Below are positions 6,171 through 13,389 of a DNA stretch of 13,389 nucleotides, in pieces. How positions within the stretch are numbered: position 1 is the first letter of the stretch; every line of letters begins with the position of its first letter. Both the position numbers and the translations under genes were made by a program. Source of the DNA: Desulfobacteraceae bacterium (GTDB lineage Bacteria; Desulfobacterota; DSM-4660; Desulfatiglandales; Desulfatiglandaceae); the NCBI GenBank assembly GCA_011048855.1, contig DSCZ01000384.1, forward strand, positions 1-13,389, written 5' to 3'. Under the pieces are notes generated by a model. It worked only from the letters and a program-made list of their open reading frames with translations, ran no database searches and had not been told where the DNA came from.

Positions 6171-8069
6171 ATGAAACAAATAGTCCTCGGCACTGCCGGG
6201 CATATCGACCATGGAAAGACTTCGTTGATCAGGGCGTTGACCGGAATCGAAACCGATCGACTCAAAGAGGAAAAGCGCCGAGGGATCACGATCGAACTGG
6301 GTTTTGCACACATGGAACTGCCCGGGGGGAAGCTTCTGGGTATTGTAGATGTGCCGGGTCACGAAAAATTCGTCAAGAACATGGTAGCCGGGGCAACGGG
6401 TATCGATATCGTGGCCCTGGTGGTCGCGGCTGACGAAGGGGTGATGCCTCAGACAAGGGAACATCTTGAAATATGCAGCCTTCTGGATATTCGTCACGGC
6501 CTGGTGGTTTTTACGAAAATCGACATGGTTGAGGAGGAATGGCTGGATCTCGTGAAGGAGGAGACAGCCGAATACCTTGCCGGAAGCTTTCTGGCCGATG
6601 CACCGATGCTCGAAGTCTCTTCGGTCACCGGGAAGGGAATCGAGGAAATGAGGGAAGTCCTCGATCGCCTGGCCGGGCAAATTCCTGAAAAGGAACCAGG
6701 GCACATTTTCCGGCTTCCGATAGACCGTGTTTTCAGTATGAAAGGATTCGGCACGGTGGTCACCGGTACATGCATATCCGGGCAAATATCCGTTGGTGGG
6801 GAAGTGACCGTCTATCCCCAGGCTGTCGATAGCCGGGTTCGGGGTATCCAGGTCCACGGCAGGGAGGTCGAATCGGCCGGCCCCGGGCTGAGGACCGCCG
6901 TCAATCTTCAGGGGTTGGAGCGTGCGGTGATCGAACGCGGGAGTATTCTTGCCGGAAAAGGAGAGCTAAGGCCCACGTTTATGGTCGACGTGGACCTCGG
7001 CCTGCTGGAAAGCGTACCCAGGAAAATCAAGAATCGAAGCAAGGTGCGTTTTCATGCCGGGACCTCGGAAATAATTTCGACGTTGGTGCTGCTGGACCGG
7101 GAGGAGCTGGAGCCGGGCGGGCGGTGTTACGCTCAGGTAAGGCTGGATTCTCCCACCGCCGCGCTGCGTGGAGACAAATTCGTGATTCGGAGCTATTCCC
7201 CGGTCCGGACCATAGGCGGCGGCCGCATCCTGGACGCTCTGCCGCGCAAGCGCAGACGCTTATCAGATGTCACGACCAACCAGATGAAAACTCTCGCCGA
7301 AGGTTCCCCTGCGGAGATCATTGAACTTTTCGTCGAATTGCGCCGGTTCCAGGGCCTCGAACAGCGTGAACTTCCGTTTTTAACAAACACCGGGGCCAGG
7401 AAGCTGGAGGAATCCCTGCAGGTTTTAATGTCACGGAAAAAAATCGTTCAGTACGACAGCGGGTTGTTGATCCATGCCGGGTTTTTGAAGCGTGCCCGCG
7501 ATGAGATTGGAAACCTCGTGGCGGGGTATCATAAAATCAACCCGTTGAAAACCGGCGTTGCAAAGGAGGAGCTGAGGTCCCGGACGGCGGGTGCGAAGAA
7601 CCCCAGGCTTTTTTCTTACGTGATTCAGCAGCTCGTGCGGGAGGGGGTGCTTGTGCTTGAAAAGGATACGGTAAGGCTGGCGGAACATAGCGTAAAACTT
7701 GGAGAGGACCAGCAGAAAATCCGCAGTGAGCTCGAAGAAATTTACCGGAACAGCGGACTTCAACCCCCGTATTTCAAGGAACTCGAAACAAAATTTTCAG
7801 GAGACAGCGCCCGGCAGATACTTGATGTGATGGTCAAGGACGGACTGCTCGTCAAAGTGAAAGAGGATCTTTATTTTTATCGCGATGCAATCGATCAGCT
7901 GGAGGCGAACCTTGTCGAATTTTTAAAAGAACGGGGGGAAATCACGACCCCCGAGTTTAAAGATATGACCGGCACTTCGAGGAAATATACCATTCCACTG
8001 ATTGAATATTTCGACCGCGTACAGCTGACCGTGCGGGTCGGCGACAGCCGCGTGCTCAGGAAGAAATGA
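6171..8069 (+). CDS. selB: Selenocysteine-specific translation elongation factor SelB
   Basis: GTPase that delivers Sec-tRNA(Sec) to the ribosome at UGA codons followed by a SECIS hairpin. The EF-Tu-like G domain shows GHIDHGKT (residues 10-17), [11 protein letters not shown] (36-46), DVPGH (60-64), TKID (115-118) and SSVTGKG. Domain II has [18 protein letters not shown]. The long C-terminal extension ends in the SelB winged-helix signature ([26 protein letters not shown], split here as [11 protein letters not shown] then [15 protein letters not shown]), the region that binds SECIS RNA. The 632-residue length fits bacterial SelB. ATG 6171 is preferred because [17 protein letters not shown] matches family starts; TTG 6162 is possible, as it lies closer to GGAG (6154-6157). 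It is first in the second operon and overlaps yqeC by ATGA. selA, selD and the tRNA(Sec) gene are not in the window. The nearby UGA-containing mvhD is an evident client. Confidence 0.97.
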   Translation: MKQIVLGTAGHIDHGKTSLIRALTGIETDRLKEEKRRGITIELGFAHMELPGGKLLGIVDVPGHEKFVKNMVAGATGIDIVALVVAADEGVMPQTREHLEICSLLDIRHGLVVFTKIDMVEEEWLDLVKEETAEYLAGSFLADAPMLEVSSVTGKGIEEMREVLDRLAGQIPEKEPGHIFRLPIDRVFSMKGFGTVVTGTCISGQISVGGEVTVYPQAVDSRVRGIQVHGREVESAGPGLRTAVNLQGLERAVIERGSILAGKGELRPTFMVDVDLGLLESVPRKIKNRSKVRFHAGTSEIISTLVLLDREELEPGGRCYAQVRLDSPTAALRGDKFVIRSYSPVRTIGGGRILDALPRKRRRLSDVTTNQMKTLAEGSPAEIIELFVELRRFQGLEQRELPFLTNTGARKLEESLQVLMSRKKIVQYDSGLLIHAGFLKRARDEIGNLVAGYHKINPLKTGVAKEELRSRTAGAKNPRLFSYVIQQLVREGVLVLEKDTVRLAEHSVKLGEDQQKIRSELEEIYRNSGLQPPYFKELETKFSGDSARQILDVMVKDGLLVKVKEDLYFYRDAIDQLEANLVEFLKERGEITTPEFKDMTGTSRKYTIPLIEYFDRVQLTVRVGDSRVLRKK

Positions 8070-8866
8070 TGCCCTACGTCAGGACGACCTGTTCGATCAT
8101 CGAGGGGTTCTCCCTTTTGCCGCGGGAGTTGATCGCGGTGGTGGGCGGGGGCGGCAAAAGCACTTTCATGCGTGCTCTCGCCGAAGAGGCTCGGAGCACC
8201 GGGCGGAGGGCGATAGCAACGACGACGACCAAAGTGAGGGTTGCGGAGGCGAAGGCGATTGGACGCGTTGTTTATTGCCGCGGAGACAACTTGGTCTCTG
8301 AGGATTTTTCCTGCCGGCGCACTGGATTGTTTATAGGGCGCGAGGGGGTCGAAGCCGGGAAAATCGGCGGGATAGAGCCGGAATCAGCCGATATCCTGTT
8401 TTCGAAGTATCCGCTCGATTTTTTGATCGTGGAGGCGGACGGGGCTGCAGGAAAACCATTGAAGGCGCCGACGGCGCATGAGCCGGTGATTCCTTCCTAC
8501 ACAACCCTCGTGATCGCTGTTGTCGGGCTTGAAGCAATCGGCAGGCCTGTTTCCGAAGAATCGGTTTTCAGGATGGAGAGGTTTGAATCCGTTACAGGTT
8601 TGAAACGAGGAGAAATCATCACCGCGGAATCCATTCTGCCGCTTTTTTATTCGCCATGCGGGTTGTTCAAGAATTGTCCGGCCGGGGCGAGAAAAGCTGT
8701 TTTACTGAACAAGGCCGATCTCTTGACGGATGCCCGGACGGCGGGTTCGCTCGCGGAAATGATCCTGGCCGGATCACTGGGGGAGCTGGAGCGCGTCGTG
8801 GCAGGATCCATTGCCGGGAGGAGATTCGAGGTGTTCACCCGCGATGTTGATGGAGGAACAGTGTGA
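8066..8866 (+). CDS. yqeC: Selenium cofactor biosynthesis protein YqeC (P-loop)
   Basis: YqeC-family nucleotide-binding protein (266 residues), associated by genome context with maturation of selenium-dependent molybdenum hydroxylases; its exact reaction is not established. Visible motifs are the P-loop GGGGKST (residues 27-33), TTTTKVRVAEA, DFLIVEADGAAGKPLK (from about residue 118), VVGLEAIGRP, LFKNCPAGARKAVLLNKADLL. Length and motif order fit the family. The start ATG 8066 overlaps the selB stop (ATGA), with AGGAAG just upstream; ATG 8069 is an equal alternative that drops one Met. The 3' end overlaps the XdhC-family gene by GTGA. Placement between selB and an XdhC gene supports a selenium-linked role. 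YqeB, the selenium hydroxylase and selD, usual partners in this system, are not seen within the window. Confidence 0.9.
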   Translation: MMPYVRTTCSIIEGFSLLPRELIAVVGGGGKSTFMRALAEEARSTGRRAIATTTTKVRVAEAKAIGRVVYCRGDNLVSEDFSCRRTGLFIGREGVEAGKIGGIEPESADILFSKYPLDFLIVEADGAAGKPLKAPTAHEPVIPSYTTLVIAVVGLEAIGRPVSEESVFRMERFESVTGLKRGEIITAESILPLFYSPCGLFKNCPAGARKAVLLNKADLLTDARTAGSLAEMILAGSLGELERVVAGSIAGRRFEVFTRDVDGGTV

Positions 8867-9945
8867 ATGTATACTCTGAGATCCTGAAACTTTCAGAGGA
8901 AGGCCGTTCAGCGGCAATGGCGACCGTGATAAGCAAAGCCGGGTCGGGTCCCGGAACCGAGGGCGCCAGATGTTTAATTGCCGGTGAAAGGGTCGTTTTC
9001 GGATCCGTCGGAGGGGGTATGGTTGAAGCTGAGGCGTGCGGAACCGCCGCCCGCGTGGTTTCCAGCGGCAGGCCGATGACGCTGTCATTCAATCTGAAGG
9101 GTGGCCATGCAGCCGAAGCCGGCATGCTTTGCGGTGGTGAAATGACGATTTTTCTCGAGCCTGCAGCACCCGTTTCCCCGTCCTGCAGGCCGCTTTTCGA
9201 GAAATTGAAGGATATCTCCTCCGGGAACTTGCGGGGTGTCCTGCTGACCGTGATCGACGAAGAAAAGTGGCAGCCGGGGGGGCCTGTGCCGAAAATGTTG
9301 ATCGAACACACGGGGGCTGCCACAGGCAGCCTGGGTCCATGTGGCGGAATTGTCCTTGCCGGTGGGCTCGACGATCTTTTGAGCGCCAACAGGCCGGAGG
9401 TGCGGTATGTGAAGGACGAAGCCGGGAATTCGATATCCTTTTTTATTGAGCCGATTATTCGGCGCCACGTTCTTTATGTGTTCGGGGGAGGCCATGTATC
9501 GAGGGCGCTGGCGTCTGTGGCCGGGAGCGTGGATTTCGATGTCGTGGTCATGGACGACAGACCGGCATATTCGAAAGCCCAAGATTTTCCAATGGCTTCG
9601 AGGGTTCTGTGTGTGCCGTTCGACAATGTCCTCGACAGCCTGAACATTAACGAGGCCTCGTACCTTGTGATAGCGACCAGGGGACACATGCACGACATGG
9701 AAGTGCTGATGCAGGCGCTTCGGACCGACGCCGGTTATATAGGTATGGTAGGCAGTTCCCGCAAAAGGGATGAGATATTCCGCCGTCTCGTGGAGGCAGG
9801 CTTTACGGAGGATGATTTTGCAAGGGTCCATACTCCTGTAGGCATCGATATCGGGGCCGAGACACCGGCCGAAATCGCCGTCAGCATAACGGCGGAAATC
9901 ATACGGGCACGCGCTGACGGGCCTGAAAAAAGGAAAGTTATTTGA
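8863..9945 (+). CDS. XdhC/CoxI-family molybdenum hydroxylase maturation protein
   Basis: Accessory protein (360 residues) of the XdhC/CoxI family, which in studied members binds molybdenum cofactor, supports its sulfuration and inserts it into xanthine-dehydrogenase-type enzymes. The N-terminal XdhC_CoxI domain shows MATVISKAGSGPGTEGARCL, FGSVGGGMVEAEA and GMLCGGEMTIFLEP. The C-terminal Rossmann domain starts at VLYVFGGGHVSRAL (GGGH near residue 208), followed by VVMDDRP, YLVIATRGHMHD, YIGMVGSSRKR and HTPVGIDIGAETPAEIAVS. Both domains are complete. GTG 8863 overlaps the yqeC stop (GTGA) and has GGAGG (8852-8856) 6 nt upstream. With yqeC next door it probably serves a selenium-dependent hydroxylase, a link known from the YqeB/YqeC gene set; no hydroxylase gene is in the window, so the target is unknown. 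The shorter YqeB is a less likely identity, because YqeB lacks this N-terminal domain. Confidence 0.9.
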   Translation: MNVYSEILKLSEEGRSAAMATVISKAGSGPGTEGARCLIAGERVVFGSVGGGMVEAEACGTAARVVSSGRPMTLSFNLKGGHAAEAGMLCGGEMTIFLEPAAPVSPSCRPLFEKLKDISSGNLRGVLLTVIDEEKWQPGGPVPKMLIEHTGAATGSLGPCGGIVLAGGLDDLLSANRPEVRYVKDEAGNSISFFIEPIIRRHVLYVFGGGHVSRALASVAGSVDFDVVVMDDRPAYSKAQDFPMASRVLCVPFDNVLDSLNINEASYLVIATRGHMHDMEVLMQALRTDAGYIGMVGSSRKRDEIFRRLVEAGFTEDDFARVHTPVGIDIGAETPAEIAVSITAEIIRARADGPEKRKVI

Positions 9946-11741
9946 TTGTGGATATCCGTAATTTCAGCATAATAGCCCATATAGATCACGGAAAGTCAAC
10001 GCTGGCGGACAGGCTTATACAGGCAGCCGGCCTCGCCGACATGCGCACCTTCAAGGATCAGATGCTTGATACGATGGAAATCGAACGCGAACGCGGCATC
10101 ACGATCAAGAGCAATGCCATTTCGCTGCCGTACACCGATGCCGAAGGCCGGGAGTATGAGTTGAACCTGATAGATACTCCGGGCCACGTGGATTTCTCCT
10201 ACGAGGTTTCCCGTGCGCTTGTATCGTGTGAAGGCGTGTTGCTGTTGATAGACGCCGCCCAGGGGGTCGAGGCACAAACCGTCGCAAATCTTTATGCAGC
10301 GCTTGAAGCTGATCTTGAAATCATACCGGTTATAAACAAGATAGATCTTCCGTCCGCCGATGTAGAGCGGGTCAGGGAGCAAATCGAGATCGACCTGGGG
10401 CTTGATTCGGACCAGGCCATCCTGTGCTCGGCGAAAGAAGGAACCGGCATAGAAGATGTGCTCGATGCGATCGTCCGGCGGATACCCGCGCCTGAGAGAT
10501 ATGTCGATGAACCTTTAAGAGCTTTGATATTCGATGCTGACTACGATCCTTTCAGGGGCACGGTCGTGAGCTTGAGGATTTTCTCCGGCCGCATCCGCAC
10601 CGGAGACTTGATCCGGTTGATGTCAACCGGCACGACCCACCGGGTCGAAGAGCTGGGCGTGTTCCGGCTGGAGAGGGAAAGGCGGAGCACGCTCGAAGCA
10701 GGGGAGGTGGGATACCTGATAGCCGGGATCAAAACCGTGCGGGACACGAGGGTGGGCGACACCATTACACTTGATGAAAGGCCGGCGCCTAAACCGCTTC
10801 CCGGTTTCAAGAAAGTCAAACCGGTTGTTTTTTCATCCCTATATCCGATCAGCTCCGAGGATTACGGGTCTCTTGCAGATGCACTGGAAAAATACTGGCT
10901 CAACGATGCATCCCTGGTTTTCCAGAAGGATTCATCGGCTGCACTGGGGCTTGGTTTCCGGTGCGGGTTCCTGGGGCTCCTGCACCTGGAAATCGTCCAG
11001 GAACGGCTGGAGAGGGAATTCGACCAGTCGATCATAATGACCACCCCGACGGTGGAATATCACTTCGAACTGGCCGGAGGAAAGTCGGTGGTGGTGGACA
11101 ACCCCTCCTATTACCCGGACCCGGTTACAATCGAGCGGTCTCTCGAGCCGTTCATCAGGGCAAACATCATGATTCCGGACCGATACATGGGAGCTGTCAT
11201 GGAATTGTGCCTCGACCGAAGAGGGGTTAACTCCCATTTCACTTATCCCTCCCCGGGGCGCATCGAGGTGCAGTTCGACATGCCGCTTGCGGAGGTGGTT
11301 TTTGACTTTTACGATCGGTTGAAGACGGTCACCCAGGGATACGGGTCTTTCGACTATGAAATTCTTGATTACCGGGAATCCGACCTGGTGCGGGTGGATA
11401 TCCTTCTGAACGGGGAGCGGGTGGACGCCTTGAGCCAGATAGTCCACAAGGACAGGGCGCGCACGAGGGCGCTTCAAGCATGCGAGCGGTTGAAGGAGGA
11501 GATCCCGAGACATATGTTCAAGATCGCGGTGCAGGGTGCGATCGGGGGCACGATCATCGCCCGTACCACGATTCCGCCTTTCAGGAAGGATGTTACGGCC
11601 AAATGCTACGGGGGGGATATAACTCGGAAAAGAAAGCTTCTCGAAAAGCAGAAAAAGGGCAAGAAGCGTATGAAAATGATCGGTTCGGTGACCGTCCCCC
11701 AGAGCGCATTCGTTGCGGTGCTTAAATCGGAGGGCAAGTGA
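9942..11741 (+). CDS. lepA: Elongation factor 4 (LepA), ribosomal GTPase
   Basis: Translational GTPase EF4, reported to remodel or back-translocate stalled ribosomes and to act in initiation and ribosome assembly. Seen: FSIIAHIDHGKST (G1), ERERGITIKS, DTPGHVDF (near residue 78), NKIDLP and SAKEGTG in the G domain; EF-G-like domains (FDADYDPFRGTVVSLR, GFRCGFLGLLHLEI); and the EF4-specific C-terminal domain ending KCYGGDITRKRKLLEKQKKGK (one residue beyond the last K omitted) with KRMKMIGSV. The 599 residues equal the usual length. TTG 9942 gives a 4-nt TTGA overlap with the XdhC-family gene and has AGGAAAG (9931-9937) 4 nt before it. GTG 9948 also fits, giving MDIRNFSII, and may be the true start. 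LepA is a housekeeping protein; its link to selenium genes is positional only, although lepA-hemW adjacency is common in bacteria. Confidence 0.97.
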   Translation: MIVDIRNFSIIAHIDHGKSTLADRLIQAAGLADMRTFKDQMLDTMEIERERGITIKSNAISLPYTDAEGREYELNLIDTPGHVDFSYEVSRALVSCEGVLLLIDAAQGVEAQTVANLYAALEADLEIIPVINKIDLPSADVERVREQIEIDLGLDSDQAILCSAKEGTGIEDVLDAIVRRIPAPERYVDEPLRALIFDADYDPFRGTVVSLRIFSGRIRTGDLIRLMSTGTTHRVEELGVFRLERERRSTLEAGEVGYLIAGIKTVRDTRVGDTITLDERPAPKPLPGFKKVKPVVFSSLYPISSEDYGSLADALEKYWLNDASLVFQKDSSAALGLGFRCGFLGLLHLEIVQERLEREFDQSIIMTTPTVEYHFELAGGKSVVVDNPSYYPDPVTIERSLEPFIRANIMIPDRYMGAVMELCLDRRGVNSHFTYPSPGRIEVQFDMPLAEVVFDFYDRLKTVTQGYGSFDYEILDYRESDLVRVDILLNGERVDALSQIVHKDRARTRALQACERLKEEIPRHMFKIAVQGAIGGTIIARTTIPPFRKDVTAKCYGGDITRKRKLLEKQKKGKKRMKMIGSVTVPQSAFVAVLKSEGK

Positions 11742-12889
11742 ACCGCTCAATGACCGCGGCGGAGAATTCATACCCGATGGAACCGGCGGGCCTGTATATT
11801 CATGTGCCGTTTTGCCGGCGCAAATGTGCATACTGCGATTTCTATTCGATCACCGGAACAGCAGGGCTGACCGCCCGGTGGCTTGCCGCGTTGAACCTCG
11901 AAGCTTCCATGTACCGATCGTCTTTTCCCGCTTTCGACACCGTTTATATCGGAGGTGGAACCCCGTCTATTCTGGACGCGGATTTACTTGAAGTTTTAAT
12001 GGACCGGGTCGTTTCCTGGTTTTCGTTGAACAACGGCGCCGAAATCACGATAGAAGCGAATCCTTGTGACATCGATCAAGAGAAGATTCTCCTGTTCCAG
12101 AGGATGGGTTTCACCAGGATCAACCTGGGCGTTCAGTCCTTAAGCGCCGACGTGCTTCAGTTCCTGGGCCGGTCCCATTCCGTTGAGACCGCCGCCGCCG
12201 CGCTGGCTCAACTTGAATCGAAGTGGCCCCATTCTTTCGGAGTTGACATGATTTACGGGGTGCCCGGACAGAGTGAAAACCACTGGCTGGGGGACCTGGA
12301 AAAGGCGCTCGCATTTGGGCCGGATCACGTTTCATGCTACCAGTTGAGCATAGAGAAGGGTACCAGGCTGTACAAACTCCACGCCGAAGGGAAATTCCGC
12401 CTGCCCGGTGAGTCTTTTTCAGCCGGTCTTTTTACGGCTACATCCGATTTTATGGCCTCCCACGGATATATGCATTACGAAGTTTCCAACTTCGCGGCGA
12501 CGGCCTCGGTAAAATCCAGACATAATTTGAAATACTGGCATCATGTGCCTTACCTCGGGCTGGGTCCATCGGCCCATTCCTTCGACGGGTCGCGCCGCTG
12601 GTGGAATGCCCGTTCGGTGAAGCGGTACTGCGATGCCCTGGAATCAAATACGGCCCCCGTGGAAGGCGCGGAAGTGCTCTCGGAATCGGACTTGACCAGG
12701 GAGGCTGTTTTTCTGGGGTTGAGGACATCCGAAGGCATTGCTCTTGAACTGGTGCCTGAGACAAAAGAAAACCTGATTTTTCTTGAAAAAGGCAGGCACA
12801 TGAGGTTCCTGGAGATCCGTGATGGAAAAATCATCCCGACCGCAAAAGGTTTGCTGGTGGCCGATTATCTGGCCCTCTCCCTTTGTTGA
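11738..12889 (+). CDS. hemW: Radical SAM heme chaperone HemW (HemN-like)
   Basis: Radical SAM protein of the HemW group, thought to bind heme and insert it into target proteins such as respiratory enzymes; often misannotated as coproporphyrinogen III oxidase HemN. The SAM cluster motif is CRRKCAYC (residues 26-33, CX3CX2C) followed by DFYS, within GLYIHVPFC. Other family features: VYIGGGTPSILD, ITIEANPCDID, INLGVQSLSADVLQFLGR, DMIYGVPGQ, HYEVSNFA, RHNLKYWHHVPYLGLGPSAHS. The 383 residues fit HemW. GTG 11738 overlaps the lepA stop (GTGA) with GGAGGG (11729-11734) 3 nt upstream, a tight spacing. ATG 11750 or ATG 11777 are possible starts, the last nearest the usual family N-terminus. Probably the last gene of the selB operon, since a convergent gene begins 17 nt later. 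It acts in the cytoplasm or at the inner membrane. Confidence 0.93.
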   Translation: MNRSMTAAENSYPMEPAGLYIHVPFCRRKCAYCDFYSITGTAGLTARWLAALNLEASMYRSSFPAFDTVYIGGGTPSILDADLLEVLMDRVVSWFSLNNGAEITIEANPCDIDQEKILLFQRMGFTRINLGVQSLSADVLQFLGRSHSVETAAAALAQLESKWPHSFGVDMIYGVPGQSENHWLGDLEKALAFGPDHVSCYQLSIEKGTRLYKLHAEGKFRLPGESFSAGLFTATSDFMASHGYMHYEVSNFAATASVKSRHNLKYWHHVPYLGLGPSAHSFDGSRRWWNARSVKRYCDALESNTAPVEGAEVLSESDLTREAVFLGLRTSEGIALELVPETKENLIFLEKGRHMRFLEIRDGKIIPTAKGLLVADYLALSLC

Positions 12890-12898
12890 ATCAAGGGA
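12878..12898. terminator. Possible bidirectional hairpin between convergent hemW and rlmK-type gene
   Basis: TCCCTT (12878-12883) pairs with AAGGGA (12893-12898) around a 9-nt loop containing the hemW stop. It lies in the tail-to-tail junction, where a shared terminator is expected. The stem is short and has no proper T tract on either strand, so support is weak. Confidence 0.25.
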
Positions 12899-12906
12899 AG
12901 CGGCTT

Positions 12907-13389
12907 TCAGCCTGCGGAGCGGATTTCCCAGCAGCGGTGCCTTCCTGCGGAGCGGATGAAATCAGGGGTGAGGGTGGTTCGGCTGATGTCTTTGATCAGA
13001 AATCCTCCCAGAGATGAGGCGTCGAGTTCGAAACGTGCAGCCGAGGTCGCAAATACCGTGCGTCCTCCGGGTGCCAGCCGGCGCATGGCCAGATGGATCA
13101 GTGTGGCATGCTGTTTCCGGAGATCGAACTTGGTTCCGGTCCTCCTGGAATTGGAAAAAGTCGGTGGATGAATATAAATCAGATCGAATCTGCTTTGACA
13201 TGTTCTGAGCCAGTCCAGGCAATCGGCCTGCACCAGCCTGTGGTTTTCTTCGGAAAATCCGTTGAGCGAGAGATTGCGCCCGGCCCAGTCCAGGTACACC
13301 GGGGAGAGATCCACCAGCGTCGTTTGCGCCGCGCCTCCGAATGCCGCATGGACCGTGGCGGTGCCGGTGTAACCGAAAAGATTCAGAAC
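12907..13389 (-). CDS. rlmL: C-terminal part of an RlmK/RlmKL-type 23S rRNA methyltransferase, truncated at the right edge
   Basis: SAM-dependent methyltransferase resembling the RlmK (m7G2069) domain of RlmKL; 160 residues plus the stop are visible and the gene starts beyond the window. Reading from the edge: VLNLFGYTGTATVHAAFGGA (SAM motif I), TTLVDLSPVYLDWAGRNLSLNGF (first 20: TTLVDLSPVYLDWAGRNLSL), FDLIYIHPPTFSNSRR (motif IV), then LAPGGRTVFATSAARFELD and a terminal HRCWEIRSAG. Order and spacing match RlmKL, and PPTFSNS is characteristic. Oddities: motif IV has His where most relatives have Asp (DPPTFSNS), and the tail repeats IRSAG. Whether an N-terminal RlmL part is fused cannot be seen. 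It converges on hemW with a 17-nt gap, so it is not part of that operon. It could be a standalone RlmK. Confidence 0.85.
   Translation of the reverse strand, partial: VLNLFGYTGTATVHAAFGGAAQTTLVDLSPVYLDWAGRNLSLNGFSEENHRLVQADCLDWLRTCQSRFDLIYIHPPTFSNSRRTGTKFDLRKQHATLIHLAMRRLAPGGRTVFATSAARFELDASSLGGFLIKDISRTTLTPDFIRSAGRHRCWEIRSAG
12911..12957. repeat. Short direct repeat, 14 bp with 33-bp period
   Basis: CCTGCGGAGCGGAT occurs at 12911-12924 and 12944-12957. The 33-bp offset is exactly 11 codons, so both copies encode IRSAG at the C-terminus of the minus-strand methyltransferase. It looks like a small in-frame duplication at the gene end. Confidence 0.8.

Noticed and set aside
11738..12889. Oxygen-independent coproporphyrinogen III oxidase HemN
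   Set aside because: Short N-terminus, about 380 residues, the HemW-type RHNLKYW and GLGPSAHS motifs and lepA adjacency point to HemW.
1..13389. CRISPR arrays, insertion sequences, rRNA or phage genes
   Set aside because: No spaced repeats, transposase-like frames, terminal inverted repeats or rRNA/tRNA-like stretches were seen; the window is almost fully occupied by recognised genes.

Overview
The window is a gene-dense, moderately GC-rich bacterial segment with no intergenic gap above about 135 bp. It reads as the genome of a strict anaerobe, most likely a deltaproteobacterial (Desulfobacterota-type) lineage. That placement is inferred from the tandem HdrA and Flx-type NADH dehydrogenase cluster, the selenium genes and a proteobacterial-style RlmK domain. 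No phylogenetic marker was tested.

Region 1 (1-6035, + strand) is an electron-transfer operon. It begins inside a large HdrA-like flavoprotein that contains a second, complete HdrA unit. It continues with an MvhD/FlxD-type [2Fe-2S] protein, an FrhB-like iron-sulfur protein, an AsrA-like iron-sulfur protein and an AsrB/FlxA-like FAD/NAD(P)H oxidoreductase with a C-terminal [2Fe-2S] site. This is the toolkit of a soluble NAD(P)H dehydrogenase/heterodisulfide reductase (Flx-Hdr) complex thought to work by flavin-based electron bifurcation. The mvhD gene has an in-frame TGA (2869-2871) exactly where the family has a conserved cysteine (G-C-H-P-G-D-C-H-Y). A compact hairpin follows at bacterial SECIS distance, so the gene most likely encodes a selenoprotein.

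Region 2 (6036-6170) is a 135-bp gap that probably separates two transcription units. It holds a weak terminator-like hairpin and a weak sigma70-like promoter.

Region 3 (6171-12889, + strand) is a tightly packed operon: selB, yqeC, xdhC-family gene, lepA, hemW. SelB is the factor needed to decode the UGA in mvhD. YqeC and XdhC-type proteins belong to maturation of selenium-dependent molybdenum hydroxylases, a second way of using selenium. Each junction can be read as a 4-nt NTGA stop/start overlap, suggesting translational coupling; it is secure for the first two junctions and depends on start choice for the last two.

Region 4 (12907-13389, - strand) is the 3' end of a convergent RlmK-type 23S rRNA methyltransferase gene, running off the right edge.

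Together the window pairs a selenium-dependent redox complex with the decoding factor that makes it, beside selenium-cofactor genes.
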